From: Anadara kagoshimensis
Lineage: Eukaryota; Mollusca; Bivalvia; Arcoida; Arcidae
Assembly: GCA_021292105.1 (NCBI GenBank)
Contig: CM037861.1
Span: forward strand, 35,370,172 to 35,434,171
Reading direction: 5' to 3'
Length of the DNA: 64,000 bases
This document shows positions 1 to 14,424 of the stretch, in pieces (positions within the stretch are counted from its first letter, which is position 1; each line of letters opens with the position of its first letter). The notes below the pieces were generated by a model. The model was given only the letters and a program-made list of their open reading frames with translations. It was not told where the DNA came from and ran no database searches. The translations under genes and the position numbers were made by a program.

Positions 1-3000
1 ACACTATATCACCACTGTACTGTAGTATGTGGCACTATGTTGCCACTATAATGTAGTATGTGGCACCATACCTAAAGGTAGGTGACAGATACACACTATG
101 TATCCATTGTATTGTAGAATGTGACACAATTTCTTAAGGTAGATGACAGTTATACACACTATATCGCCATAGTACTGTATTATGTTGCACTATACTCTAA
201 GGTAGATGACAGTTACACACTAAGGCATCATTGCACTGTAGTATGTGGCACCATAACTAAAGGTAGGTGACATTTACTGTAGTATGTGGCACCATACCTA
301 AAGGTACATGGCAGAAACACACTATGTTGTCAATGTACTCTATTATGTTGCACTGTACCTTAAGGTATATGACATGCACACTATGTCATCACTGTATGTA
401 GTATATGGAACCACAGCTAAAGGGACATGGCAGATACATACTATGTTGCAAGTGTACTGTAATATGCGCCACCATACCTGAAGGTAGATGACAGATACAC
501 ACTATATCACCAGTGTAATGTAGTATGTGGCCCAAAAACTGAAGGTAGATGACAGATACACACTATTTCACCATTGTACTCTATTATGTGGCACTTACCT
601 AAAGGTACATGGCAGATACACACTATGTCACCATTGAACTATATTTTGTGGCACCATACATAAAGGTAGATGACACATTCACACTATATCACCACTGTAC
701 TGTAGTATGTGGCACTATGTTGCCACTATACTGTAGTATGTGGCACCATACCTAAAGGTAGGTGACAGATACACACTATGTAACCATTGTACTGTAGAAT
801 GTGACACAATTCCTTAAGGTAGATGACAGTTACACACTATGTCACCAGTGTAATGTAGTATGTGGGACCAAACCTAAAGGTAGAGGAAAGATACACACTA
901 TGTCACCATTGTACTGTATTATGTGGCACCCATACCTGAAGGTAGATGACAGATACACACTTTGTCCTATTTTACTGTAGTATGTGGCACTATACCTCAA
1001 GGTAGAGGACACATAAATACTATGTCACAAGGTAGATGACAGATACACACTATATCGCCATAGTACTGTATTATGTTGCACTATACCCTAAGGTAGATGA
1101 CAGTTACACACTAAGTCATCATTGCACTGTAGTATGTGGCACCATAACTAAAGGTAGGTGACATTGTACTGTAGTGTGTGGCACCATACCTAAAGGTACA
1201 TGGCAGAAACACACTATGTTGTCAATGTACTCTATTATGTTGCACTGTACCTTAAGGTATATGACATGCACACTATGTCATCACTGTATGTAGTATATGG
1301 AACCACAGCTAAAGGGACATGGCAGATACATACTATGTTGCAAGTGTACTGTAATATGCGCCACCATACCTGAAGGTAGATGACAGATACACATATATCA
1401 CCACTGTACTGTAGTATGTGGCCCAACAACTAAAGGTAGATGACAGATACACACTATGTCTCCATTGTACTCTATTATGTGGCACTTACCTAAAGGTACA
1501 TGGCAGATACACACTATGTCACCATTGAACTATATTTTGTGGCACTGTAGTACGTGGCACCATACTTAAACGTATATGGCAAATAACATTATATTGCCAC
1601 TGTACTGTATTATGTTGCACTATACCTGAAAGTAGATGACAGATACACACTATGCCATCACTGTACCCTATTATTTGGCACCATACCTAAAGGTAGATGA
1701 CGGATACACACTATGTCACCAGTGTACTGTAGTATGTGGCACATAACCTCAAGGTAAAGGACGATACATACTTTGTCACAAAATAGCTGACAGATTCACA
1801 CTATATCACCACTGTACTGTAGTATGTGGCACTATGTTGCCACTATACTGTAGTATGTGGCAACACATCTAAAGGTAGGTGACAGATACACACTATGTCA
1901 CCATTGTACTGTAAAATGTGACACAATTCCCTAAGGTAGATGACAGATACACACTATGTCACCAGTGTAATGTAGTATGTGGGACCATACCTCAAAGTAG
2001 AGGACAGATACACACTATGTCACCATTGTACTGTATTATGTAGCACCATAACTGAAGGTAGATGACAGATACACACTCTATCACAATTGTACTATATTAG
2101 GTGGCATGATACCTAAAGGTACATGGCAGATAACACTATGTCTCTATTCTACTGTAGTAAGTGGCACTATACCTCAAGGTAGAGGAAACATAAATACTCT
2201 GTCACAAGGTAGATGACAGATACACACTATATCGCCATAGTACTGTATTATGTTGCACTATACCCTAATCTAGATGACAGTTACACACTAAGGCATCATT
2301 GCACTGTAGTATGTGGCACCATAACTAAAGGTAGGTGACATTGTACTGTAGTATGTGGCACCATACCTAAAGGTACATGGCAGAAACACACTATGTCATC
2401 ACTGTATGTAGTATATGGAACCACAGCTAAAGGGACATGGCAGATACATACTATGTTGCAAGTGTATAGTAATATGAGCCACCATACCTGAAAGTAGATG
2501 ACAGATACACACTATAGCACCACTGTACTGTAGCATGTGGCCCAACAACTAAACGTAGATGACAGATACACACTATGTCACCATTGTACTCTATTATGTG
2601 GCACTTACCTAAAGGTACATGGCAGATACACACTATGTCACCATTGAACTATATTTTGTGGCACCATACATAAAGGTAGATGACACATTCACACTATATC
2701 ACCACTGTACTGTAGTATGTGGCACTATGTTGCCACTATACTGTAGTATGTGGCACCATACCTAAAGGTAGGTGACAGATACACACTATGTAACCATTGT
2801 ATTGTAGAATGTGACACAATTTCTTAAGGTAGATGACAGTCATACACACTATATCGCCATAGTACTGTATTATGTTGCACTATACCCTAAGGTAGATGAC
2901 AGTTACACACTAAGGCATCATTGCACTGTAGTATGTGGCACCATAACTAAAGGTAGGTGACATTATACTGTAGTATGTGGCACCATACCTAAAGGTACAT

Positions 3001-6000
3001 GGCAGAAACACACTATGTTGTCAATGTACTCTATTATGTTGCACTGTACCTTTAGGTATATGACATGCACACTATGTCATCACTGTATGTAGTATATGGA
3101 ACCACAGCTAAAGGGACATGTCAGATACATACTATGTTGCAATTGTACTATAATATGAGCCACCATACCTGAAAGTAGATGACAGATACACACTATAGCA
3201 CCACTGTACTGTAGTATGTGGCCCAACAACTAAAGGTAGATGACAGATACACACTATGTCACCATTGTACTCTATTATGTGGCTCTTACCTAAAGGTACA
3301 TGGCAGATACACACTATGTCACCATTGAACTATATTTTGTGGCACCATACATAAAGGTAGATGACACATTCACACTATATCACCACTGTACTGTAGTATG
3401 TGGCACTATGTTGCCACTATACTGTAGTATGTGGCACCATACCTAAAGGTAGGTGACAGATACACCACTATGTAACCATTGTACTGTAGAATGTGACACA
3501 ATTCCTTAAGGTAGATGACAGTTACACACTATGTCACCAGTGTAATGTAGTATGTGGGACCATACCTCAAGGTAGAGGAAAGATACACACTATGTCATCA
3601 CCATTGTATGTATGTATGTGGACCATACCTGAAGGTAGATGACAGATACACACTTTGTCCCTATTTTACTGTAGTATGTGGCACTATACCTCAAGGTAGA
3701 GGACACATAAATACTATGTCACAAGGTAGATGACAGATACACACTATATCGCCATAGTACTGTATTATGTTGCACTATACCCTAAGGTAGATGACAGTTA
3801 CACACTAAGTCATCATTGCACTGTAGTATGTGGCACCATAACTAAAGGTAGGTGACATTGTACTGTAGTGTGTGGCACCATACCTAAAGGTACATGGCAG
3901 AAACACACTATGTGTCAATGTACTATATTATGTTGCACTGTACCTTAAGGTAATGACATGCACACTATGGTCATCACTGTATGTAGTATATGGAACCACA
4001 GCTAAAGGGACATGGCAGATACATACTATGTTGCAAGTGTACTGTAATATGTGCCACCATACCTGAAGGAAGATGACAGATACACACTATAGCACCACTG
4101 TACTGTAGTATGTGGCCCAACAACTAAAGGTAGATGACAGATACACACTATGTCACCATTGTACTCTATTATGTGGCACTTACCTAAAGGTACATGGCAG
4201 ATTCACACTATGTCACCATTGAACTATATTTGTGGCACCATTACATAAAGGTAGATGACAGATTCACACTATATCACCACTGTACTGTAGTATGTGGCAC
4301 TATGTTGCCACTATAATGTAGTATGTGGCACCATACCTAAAGGTAGGTGACAGATACACACTAGTAACCATTGTATTGTAGAATGTGACACAATTTCTTA
4401 AGGTAGATGACAGTCATACACACTATATCGCTATAGTACTGTATTATGTTGCACTATACCGTAAGGTAGATGACAGTTACACATTAAGGCATCATTGCAC
4501 TGTAGTATGTGGCACCATAACTAAAGGTAGGTGACATTATACTGTAGTATGTGGCACCATACCTAAAGGTACATGGTAGAAACACACTATGTTGTCAATG
4601 TACTCTATTATTGCACTGTACCTTAGGTATATGACATGCACACTATGTCATCACTGTATGTAGTATATGGAACCACAGCTAAAGGGACATGGCAGATAAC
4701 ATACTATGTTGCAAGTGTACTGTAATATGAGCCACCATACCTGAAAGAGGTGACAGATAACACTATAGCCCCACTGTACTGTAGTATGTGGCCAACAACT
4801 AAAGGTAGATGACAGATACACACTATGTCACCATTGTACTCTAATTATGTGGCACTTACCTAAAGGTACATGGCAGATTACACACTATGTCACCATTGAA
4901 CTATATTTTGTGGCACCATACATAAAGGTAGATGACAAATTCACACTATATTACCACTGTACTGTAGTATGTGGCACTATGTTGCCACTATACTGTAGTA
5001 TGTGGCACCATACCTAAAGGTAGGTGACAGATACACACTATGTCCACCAGTGTACTGTAAAATGTGACACAATCCTTAAGACTAGATGACAGATACACAC
5101 TATGTCACCAGTGTAATGTAGTTATGTGGGACCATACCTCAAAGTAGAGGACAGATACACACTATGTCACCATTCTACGTGTTATGTAGCACCATAACTG
5201 AAGGTAGATGACAGATACACACTTATCACCATTGTTACTATATTAGGTGGCATGATACTAAAGGTACACGGCAGATAACACTATGTCTCTATTCTACTGT
5301 AGTATGTGGCAATATACCTCGAGGTAGAGCACACATAAATACTCTGTCACAAAGGTAGATGACAGATACACATTATATCGCCATAGTACTGTATTATGTG
5401 CATATACCCTAATCTAGATGACAGTACACACTAAGGGATCATTGCACTGTAGTATGTGGCACCATAACTAAAGGTAGGTGACATTTGTACTGTAGTATGT
5501 GGCACCATACCTAAAGGTACATGGCAAAACACACTATGTTGTCAATGTACTCTATTATGTTGCACGTACCTTTATGTATTGACATGACACTATGTCATCA
5601 CTGTATGTAGTATATGGAACCACAGCTAAAGGGACATGGCAGATACATACTATGTTGCAAGTGTACTGTAATATGAGCCACCATACCTGAAAGTAGATGA
5701 CAGATACACACTTAGCACCACTATACTGTAGTATGTGCCCAACAAACTAAAGGTAGATGACAGATACACACTATGTCACCATTGGTACTCTATTATGTGG
5801 GCACTTACCTAAAGGTACATGGCAGACACACACTATGTCACCATGAACTAATTTGTGGCACCATACATAAAGGTAGATCAAAGATTTACACTATATCACC
5901 ACTGTACTGTAGTATGTGGCACTATGTTGCCACTATACTGTAGTATGTGGCACATACCTAAAGGTAGGGACAGATACACACTATGTAACCATTGTACTGT

Positions 6001-9000
6001 AGAATGTGACACAATTCTTAAGGTAGATGACAAGTTACACACTATGTCACCAGTGTAATGTAGTATGTGGGACCATACCTCAAGGTAGAGGAAAGATACA
6101 CACTATGTCACCATTGTACTGTATTATGTGGCACCATACCTGAAGGTAGATGACAGATACACACTTTGTCCCTATTTTACTGTAGTATGTGGCACTATAC
6201 CTCAAGGTAGAGGACACATAAATACTATGTCACAAGGTAGATGACAGATACACACTATATCGCCATAGTACTGTATTATGTTGCACTATACCCTAAGGTA
6301 GATGACAGTTACACACTAAGTCATCATTGCACTGTAGTATGTGGCACCATAACTAAAGGTAGGTGACATTGTACTGTAGTGTGTGGCACCATACCTAAAG
6401 GTACATGGCAGAAACACACTATGTTGTCAATGTACTCTATTATGTTGCACTGTACCTTAAGGTATATGACATGCACACTATGTCATCACTGTATGTAGTA
6501 TATGGAACCACAGCTAAAGGGACATGGCAGATACATACTATGTTGCAAGTGTACTGTAATATGTGCCACCATACCTGAAGGTAGATGACAGATACACACT
6601 ATAGCACCACTGTACTGTAGTATGTGGCCCAACAACTAAAGGTAGATGACAGATACACACTATGTCACCATTGTACTCTATTATGTGGCACTTTTCTAAA
6701 GGTACATGGCAGATACACACTATGTCACCATTGAACTATATTTTGTGGCACCATACATAAAGGTAGATGACACATTCACACTATATCACCACTGTACTGT
6801 AGTATGTGGCACTATGTTGCCACTATAATGTAGTATGTGGCACCATACCTAAAGGTAGGTGACAGATACACACTATGTAACCATTGTATTGTAGAATATG
6901 ACACAATTTCTTAAGGTAGATGACAGTTATACACACTATATCGCCATAGTACTGTATTATGTTGCACTATACCCTAAGGTAGATGACAGTTACACACTAA
7001 GTCATCATTGCACTGTAGTATGTGGCACCATAACTAAAGGTAGGTGACATTATACTGTAGTATGTGGCACTATACCTAAAGGTACATGGTAGAAACACAC
7101 TATGTTGTCAATGTACTCTATTATGTTGCACTGTACCTTTAGGTATATGACATGCACACTATGTCATCACTGTATGTAGTATATGGAACCACAGCTAAAG
7201 GGACATGGCAGATACATACTATGTTGCAAGTGTACTGTAATATGAGCCCCATACCTGAAAGTAGATGACAGATACACACTATAGCACCACTGTACTGTAG
7301 TATGTGGCCCAACAACTAAAGGTAGATGACAGATACACACTATGTCACCATTGTACTCTATTATGTGGCACTTACCTAAAGGTACATGGCAGATACACAC
7401 TATGTCACCATTGAACTATATTTTGTGGCACCATACATAAAGGTAGATGACACATTCACACTATATCACCACTGTACTGTAGTATGTGGAACTATGTTGC
7501 CACTATACTGTAGTATGTGGCACCATACCTAAAGGTAGGTGACAGATACACACTATGTAACCATTGTACTGTAGAATGTGACACAATTCCTTAAGGTAGA
7601 TGACAGTTACACACTATGTCACCAGTGTAATGTAGTATGTGGGACCATACCTCAAGGTAGAGGAAAGATACACACTATGTCACCATTGTACTGTATTATG
7701 TGGCACCATACCTGAAGGTAGATGACAGATACACACTTTGTCCCTATTTTACTGTAGTATGTGGCACTATACCTCAAGGTAGAGGACACATAAATACTAT
7801 GTCACAAGGTAGATGACAGATACACACTATATCGCCATAGTACTGTATTATGTTGCACTATACCCTAAGGCAGATGACAGTTACACACTAAGTCATCATT
7901 GCACTGTAGTATGTGCCACCATAACTAAAGGTAGGTGACATTGTACTGTAGTGTGTGGCACCATACCTAAAGGTACATGGCAGAAACACACTATGTTGTC
8001 AATGTACTCTATTATGTTGCACTGTACCTTAAGGTATATGACATGCACACTATGTCATCACTGTATGTAGTATATGGAACCACAGCTAAAGGGACATGGC
8101 AGATACATACTATGTTGCAAGTGTACTGTAATATGCGCCACCATACCTGAAGGTAGATGACAGATACACACTATATCACCACTGTACTGTAGTATGTGGC
8201 CCAACAACTAAAGGTAGATGACAGATACACACTATTCACCATTGTACTCTATTATGTGGCACTTACCTAAAGGTACATGGCAGATACACACTATGTCACC
8301 TTTGAACTATATTTTGTGGCACCATACATAAAGGTAGATGACACATTCACACTATATCACACTGTACTGTAGTATGTGGCACTATGTTGCCACTATAATG
8401 TAGTATGTGGCACCATACCTAAAGGTAGGTGACAGATACACACTATGTAACCATTGTATTGTAGAATATGACACAATTTCTTAAGGTAGATGACAGTTAT
8501 ACACACTATATCGCCATAGTACTGTATTATGTTGCACTATACCCTAAGGTAGATGACAGTTACACACTAAGTCATCATTGCACTGTAGTATGTGGCACCA
8601 TAACTAAAGGTAGGTGACATTATACTGTAGTATGTGGCACTATACCTAAAGGTACATGGTAGAAACACACTATGTTGTCAATGTACTCTATTATGTTGCA
8701 CTGTACCTTTAGGTATATGACATGCACACTATGTCATCACTGTATGTAGTATATGGAACCACAGCTAAAGGGACATGGCAGATACATACTATGTTGCAAG
8801 TGTACTGTAATATGAGCCACCATACCTGAAAGTAGATGACAGATACACACTATAGCACCACTGTACTGTAGTATGTGGCCCAACAACTAAAGGTAGATGA
8901 CAGATACACACTATGTCACCATTGTACTCTATTATGTGGCACTTACCTAAAGGTACATGGCAGATACACACTATGTCACCATTGAACTATATTTTGTGGC

Positions 9001-10795
9001 ACCATACATAAAGGTAGATGACACATTCACACTATATCACCACTGTACTGTAGTATGTGGAACTATGTTGCCACTATACTGTAGTATGTGGCACCATACC
9101 TAAAGGTAGGTGACAGATACACACTATGTAACCATTGTACTGTAGAATGTGACACAATTCCTTAAGGTAGATGACAGTTACACACTATGTCACCAGTGTA
9201 ATGTAGTATGTGGACCATACCTCAAGGTAGAGGAAAGATACACACTATGTCTCCATTGTACTGTATTATGTGGCACCATACCTGAAGGTAGATGACAGAT
9301 ACACACTTTGTCCCTATTTTACTGTAGTATGTGGCACTATACTTCAAGGTAGAGGACACATAATACTATGTCACAAGGTAGATGACAGATACACACTATA
9401 TCGCCATAGTACTGTATTATGTTGCACTATACCCTAATCTAGATGACAGTTACACACTAAGTCATCATTGCACTGTAGTATGTGGCACCATAACTAAAGG
9501 TAGGTGACATTGTACTGTAGTGTGTGGCACCATACCTAAAGGTACATGGCAGAAACACACTATGTTGTCAATGTACTCTATTATGTTGCACTGTACCTTA
9601 AGGTATATGACATGCACACTATGTCATCACTGTATGTAGTATATGGAACCACAGCTAAAGGGACATGGCAGATACATACTATGTTGCAAGTGTACTGTAA
9701 TATGCGCCACCATACCTGAAGGTAGATGACAGATACACACTATATCACCACTGTACTGTAGTATGTGGCCCAACAACTAAAGGTAGATGACAGATACACA
9801 CTATTTCACCATTGTACTCTATTATGTGGCACTTACCTAAAGGTACATGGCAGATACACACTATGTCACCTTTGAACTATATTTTGTGGCACCATACATA
9901 AATTTAGATGACAGATTCACACTATATTACCGCTGTACTGTAGTACGTGGCACCATACCTAAAGGTACATGGCAGATACACACTATGTCACCATTGAACT
10001 ATATTTTGTGGCACCATACATAAAGGTAGATGACAGATTCACACTATATTACCGCTGTACTGTAGTACGTGGCACCATACCTAAACGTATATGGCAGATA
10101 ACATTATATTGCCACTGTACTGTATTATGTTGCACTATACCTGAAAGTAGATGACAGATACACTATGCCATCACTGTACATTTGGCACCATACCTAAAGG
10201 TAGATGACGGATACACACTATGTCACCAGTGTACTGTAGTATGTGGCGCCTAACCTCAAGGTAAAGGACAGATACATACTTTGTCACAAAATAGCTGACA
10301 GATTCACACTATATCATCACTGTACTGTAGTATGTGGCACTATGTTGCCACTATACTGTAGTATGTGGCACCATACCTAAAGGTAGGTGACAGATACACA
10401 CTATGTAACCATTGTACTGTAGAATGTGACACTATTCCTTAAGGTAGATGACAATTACACACTATGTCACCAGTGTAATGTAGTATGTGGGACCATACCT
10501 CAAGGTAGAGGACAGATACACACTATGTCACCATTGTACTGTATTATGTGGCACCATACCTGAAGGTAGATTACAGATACACACCATGTCGTCACTGTAG
10601 TGTAGTATATGGCATGTATATGAAGTTAGATGACTAATACACACTATGTTGCCACTCTATGTAGTATGTGGCAGCATAACTGAAAGCAGAGGACAGATAC
10701 ACACTATGTCACTATGTTCTGTACATTAGTATTTGGCATTATACCTCAAGGCAGATACATTTATTCCATAATGTGGCAGCATGCCTTTAGGTGAT
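1..10795. repeat. Minisatellite array A, ~61-bp monomer with higher-order structure
   Basis: The stretch is a continuous head-to-tail array of a ~61-bp unit. Its core reads GGTAGATGACAGATACACAC, then a variable TATGTCACCATTGTACTGTA block, then GTATGTGGCACCATACCTAA. Length divided by unit gives roughly 175 monomers. Monomer variants recur in a fixed order. The marker GGCACTATGTTGCCACTATA appears near 31, 711, 1828, 2721, 3402, 4296, 4973, 5918, 6808, 7488, 8378, 9059 and 10336, mostly at alternating spacings of ~680 and ~890 bp. The array starts before the window and decays into unique sequence at about 10,740-10,795. Short open frames here, typically 183 nt, equal three monomers: 61 is not a multiple of three, so a stop returns every 183 nt. 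They are not genes. Confidence 0.97.
6808..9948. repeat. Two clearest higher-order repeat units of array A (~1.57 kb each)
   Basis: The segments starting at 6808 and 8378 are near-copies 1,570 bp apart. They share private variants: the ATAATG form of the marker monomer, GTAGAATATGACACAATTTC in the monomer after it, and GTATGTGGAACTATGTTGCC at 7488 and 9059. Sharing rare variants at a fixed distance shows block amplification on top of monomer amplification. The end coordinate is approximate because later monomers (from about 9,900) follow a different order. Confidence 0.85.
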
Positions 10796-10935
10796 GAAGG
10801 AGCAGTATTCATTGGTATAAATTTTTTGCCAATTTGATTCAACATCATTGAACATGTTTAAAGCAAATAACATTTAAGCCCAAAATTATCCAGCTGTTAA
10901 AATTCTCATCTAAATGTTTCAATTCTAAATTTAGA

Positions 10936-11165
10936 TATCACAAGACAATTTGTTTACACCCTACCCCCTACAAACATAGTTTGAGGTGGCTATCAGTAAT
11001 CACTATGTCTGTCCATCTGTAAAATTGTATTCAATACATAACTATCAAATCTTTTCGTGGATTTTGTTCAAACATGGAAACAATCTATACCAACATGAAA
11101 CAATGCATCAGGTACCACATTTAGGTTGTAGGCCAAAGGACAAGGTCACATATCAGTGGTTGATT
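10936..11165 (+). mobile_element. Fragment of a mollusc-type dispersed element
   Basis: The segment holds GAGGTGGCTATCAGTAATCA, a TGGATTTTGTTCAAACATGG phrase and CAAAGGACAAGGTCAC. I remember this order from non-autonomous repeats common in bivalve genomes, and it shares the AGGTCA-rich style of the element at 49,431-50,674. No terminal repeats are visible. The open frame 10,986-11,171 has no protein-like features and is ignored. Family assignment is from memory only. Confidence 0.4.
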
Positions 11166-11325
11166 GATTGAATATGGTTTTATGTCCGTCAAGAATATTC
11201 ACTTATATCGAGACATTACCAGCTATAGGTGAAGTGATAGAAACTTTGACGTTTAAAAAGCACTTGGGCAATGTACAGGGTTCTTTAACATGCTAGGAGG
11301 CATCTGTTTTTAAGGTCTTGGAATA
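11166..11325 (-). mobile_element. 3' part of a SINE, inverted and degenerate
   Basis: On the minus strand this reads like the tail of the SINEs at 16,683 and 27,241. TTCTTGACGGACATAAAACC corresponds to the TTCTTGACTGGGACGTTAAA tail seen at 16,930, and GTTAAAGAACCCTGTACATT corresponds to the GATAAAGAACCCTGCTGTAT block at 27,451. The tRNA-derived head is missing, so this is a 5'-truncated old copy. Confidence 0.6.
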
Positions 11326-12599
11326 AAGTATCATAGCATGTATTCAAAAGTTCAAGAAAATCACAGAAAATTATCATTTCATTTTATCATTGGAAGAAAA
11401 ATCAAGATCTAGCTGATGCTGATGGCTACAACACACTAGGATTTCCTTGTCACTGTATTAGTAATATGTACATTTAAAGTATAATCAGAAATAGATTACA
11501 CTCAGTTTTATGGATTTTTCTCAAAAACCAGTTGAAGATGAGAAACAGAAATTTGGCTGTGAATATAACAAGACTCAGCCCATAATGATTTGAGTTTTTC
11601 ATCGCTTTGAACTTTGCATCTGTATAGTGTAAATTTTTGTCAAAAATGTTCAAGCTGAAAAAATCTAAGTTTTTGACACCTGTTATGACAAACGCAACCC
11701 CTTTTACTATGAGTTTCATTCAAAGTTTAAAAGGTGTCACAGGTGATTGACTTATAGACTGGACAACAGCTTGATGACACCAAAATGAGGCCAAAGGAAA
11801 ATATACACCTGTGTATGAAGAGAGTAACATGGATCCAACAATTGTCAAGTAAATTGCAAAATGACTTGCATTTGAAATGAATGCAATTGATACATTTTTT
11901 TTACTGTTTACAAGAATATAAGCACTAATTGCTTTTAATCCATTGCTCAATTAAGCTACAGGTTAAATGGTAGTACCAATGTTAGGTTTGAGATGACATA
12001 TATAATACATCTTTGTATATTTCTGAGAATTAAAAAAAGAATTCCAGATACAAATGTACCTTCCCCTCACCCATATACGCATTTCCCCATCTGAATCATA
12101 AAGGAAATTCCTTTAGAATGCATTATTGTAAAATAACAATAAACAGAACTTGATTTGGTTTGGCCTTAATATGGTTGATTAGTCTTCCTTGCATAATAAA
12201 CAGGTTATATGATGAAAAAAGGTCATAAACTATCATTATGCCTTAAATGGGAAAAAGGCGGAGTAAATAGACTTTATTAATTTTCCATCATTTCAGAAAT
12301 TGTGAAATTTTTCACAGTAAAGCTCGATTATGGCAAACTATACATTATGGAAACCTAAAGTGCATATTAGGCCAGTTGATTATAAAATATTTTATTACTA
12401 AGAAAAAATGAAATATTTTCAGTAACAAATTTTTTACAGACAAATAACTGAGTGTAATCCATTTCTGTTTATACTTTAGTACATGTTAAACACAAAAACA
12501 AGAAAGGGAATTGAAACCCTGGCAAGAAAGAGTGAGGTATAATACTCATTCTATATGGAGTCACTGGAGTGATCAAGCATGTAATATTTATTACACAAG
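11326..12599. other. No gene seen; AT-rich unique sequence
   Basis: The two abutting minus-strand open frames at 11,474-11,950 have unbiased composition and no recognisable motif; I do not regard them as coding. Nothing else was found beyond AT-rich sequence. Confidence 0.6.
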
Positions 12600-12720
12600 T
12601 CGACTTAAGTGGGCAGACTTGGAAATGTGGTACTATCTCTGGCTGTCGGAGTCAAAGATTTTGGGTTCGAACCTCACTCAAAGCACTTGATGGGAATCAG
12701 TTGGATTTTCATAATTGATG
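12600..12720 (+). mobile_element. tRNA-like SINE head, degenerate
   Basis: GGGTTCGAACCTCACTC (about 12,662) is a good pol III B box. An A-box-like stretch, TGGCTGTCGGAGTC, lies only just upstream, closer than in a normal tRNA. It is probably a decayed tRNA-derived SINE promoter; a tRNA gene is excluded because no cloverleaf can be drawn. Confidence 0.35.
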
Positions 12721-13395
12721 ATTGGAACTACTAATAAGAAATAATTTGTAACAAATACATTCGAAATGAACAATTGTTCATTTTTATGTACAAATTATGG
12801 ACTTTCTGATGTCAAATTTAATTTTATTTTGAAATGGCATTTTCAGCTTAATTAATCTAACTTGAAGTTTTGTGCCATGTACACATAACTTGGAAAAAAT
12901 TAAAACATAACCATACCCTGCATCTAGTCTTAGATTCAGGAGGCAGGAATAACCTTCCACTAGGAAGAGCAGCAGCCATAACCTTGTGTTATTTCTTGTT
13001 GTCTGTCTGTAGATTTTTCCCATTTAAAAGGGAACTGATCATCAATTATTAAATAATTTCATCAAGCACTTAAAATCTAGTCAAAATCGATCAATGATAG
13101 ATTAAATCCATCATTGGCACATAACTACTCACTCTGGAATTTGACATTTTCTGAGATGGTTTTCATTTCCTGTCCTTACTACTAAGAGTTGTAAAAAGCT
13201 AAGTAGTCTTTGTAATGAGACTCAAAATCAAGGTCTCGTGTCACGGTGCATTGCTAAAGACACCATTGTACAGTTTGAAAAAGAGTAGATTGGCCACCTG
13301 TAGTCACTATAGAGGACACTTACAGTTACAGTGATTGAAACAGACTGAGCAAGATAAGTGATGGAGTTTTACATCCCAGTAAAGATCCTACTTGT
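12721..13395. other. No gene seen
   Basis: Short open frames on both strands around 12,784-13,052 overlap one another and lack coding features. Confidence 0.6.
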
Positions 13396-13840
13396 ATCAA
13401 TGTAGCCACAGTTGGCCGTGGTGTAGCTGACTAATAACTGATGTGCAAGCCGGGTGCCAAAGGCACGTCCTTCAAGGGGGGGTTGGGAAATTTTGAAAAT
13501 TTGGAACAAACAGGTGCTGTTTTCTGGATCGTTAATAAACGAATATGTACAGTCGAAAAAAGAAGTAAAATTCAGTTTTTGACCTTTTAATTATTAGAAA
13601 AAGTTTGTGAACGTTACAACAACGATTGACCGATTACAAATTCAGTTTAAAAAACACGTAAACTAACTAGTATCGACGATACACGTACCTAGATGGAAAT
13701 TACATTGATGTAAATCGTCCCATTTTGATGTCAATAATTTGCTCAAATGTGGCTCTTTCACTCTTACACTTTTATCCAACAGCCCTATATGGCGGCAAAA
13801 AAGTTTTAGATCCCATCACTGCCGGGCATCGGCATGCACT
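13396..13840. repeat. Dispersed repeat with CCGGGTGCCAAAGGCACG motif
   Basis: GCCGGGTGCCAAAGGCACGT followed by AAGGGGGGTTGGGAAATTTT resembles a second stretch at about 35,940 (GCGAGCGCCGAAGGCGTGAC, then a run of Gs and GGGGTTGCAACCCCCGC). Both look like members of one non-autonomous dispersed family. Ends are unclear. Confidence 0.4.
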
Positions 13841-13938
13841 AAAAAGCTAATACTGGAAGTTAATATTCAAATGTAAATGGCAAATTGATAAACGACTAGA
13901 AAGTATATGGTGCCGGATTTGTAAGCTACATGTAAGCT

Positions 13939-13970
13939 AGGACCCAGTATAGAATTCTATACTGGGTCCT
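13939..13970. repeat. Perfect 32-bp palindrome
   Basis: The left half AGGACCCAGTATAGAA is followed directly by its exact reverse complement, with no loop and a GAATTC centre. It sits just after a short direct repeat of GTAAGCTA and next to old dispersed repeats. Confidence 0.95.
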
Positions 13971-14099
13971 GGATGCAAGGTACACATTTTTAAATTCATT
14001 TTTTTAGTTTTCTAAAAAAGTAGTTTTATTAGGTTGAATCAGTTACAATACATGAATGAACACTTTCTTGGTAAATTTATGTGCAAGCCCAAGCTTACT

Positions 14100-14330
14100 T
14101 GGTGTATAGGCAGCGATGCCACTGGTTGGGGCATGGCATAGGAAACTGGAGTACCTGGAGAAAACCATCTACTTTCGGCAAGGGAACTTGTCAAACTTTC
14201 TCATGCTAAGATCTGTCCTGAGTTATGTTCGACTCAGAAAACTGATCTGTCCTGATTAATGTTCGACTCAGAATACTGCTTCTCATGCTAAGATCTGTCC
14301 TGAGTTATTTTGACACCCCTAAAGGTGTCG
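14100..14330 (+). mobile_element. Degenerate copy of the GAGTACCTGGAGAAAACC repeat
   Basis: GGAAACTGGAGTACCTGGAG, then AAAACCATCTACTTTCGGCA and AGGGAACTTGTCAAAC, matches the body of the SINE cluster at 47,105-47,834. It is followed by a local duplication: GATCTGTCCTGAGTTATGTT near 14,211 recurs near 14,246 and again near 14,292. The tRNA head is absent. Confidence 0.6.
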
Positions 14331-14334
14331 CCAA

Positions 14335-14410
14335 CTAGTAATATTATGCAGATATAGATCATATTTGGTATCATTGTAAAGGGAACATGTTCAGCTTTTA
14401 TCAAAAACAA
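14335..14410 (+). repeat. Direct repeat copy 1, left part (block A)
   Basis: ATCATTGTAAAGGGAACATG then TTCAGCTTTTATCAAAAAC recurs at about 15,268-15,308 as ATCATTATAAAGGGAACAGT then TTCAGCTTTAATAAAGTAC. In the second copy block A is followed directly by block B; here B begins only at 14,948. Confidence 0.65.
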
Positions 14411-14424
14411 ACATACTAATCCAT

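Noticed and set aside
1235-10154. Open frames of 60-80 codons in array A (for example those beginning MCICHVPL)
   Set aside because: They span about three monomers (183 nt) and exist only because 61 bp shifts frame each unit. Nothing distinguishes them from the repeat.
11474-11950. Two abutting minus-strand frames
   Set aside because: No family signature and a composition like the translated AT-rich surroundings.
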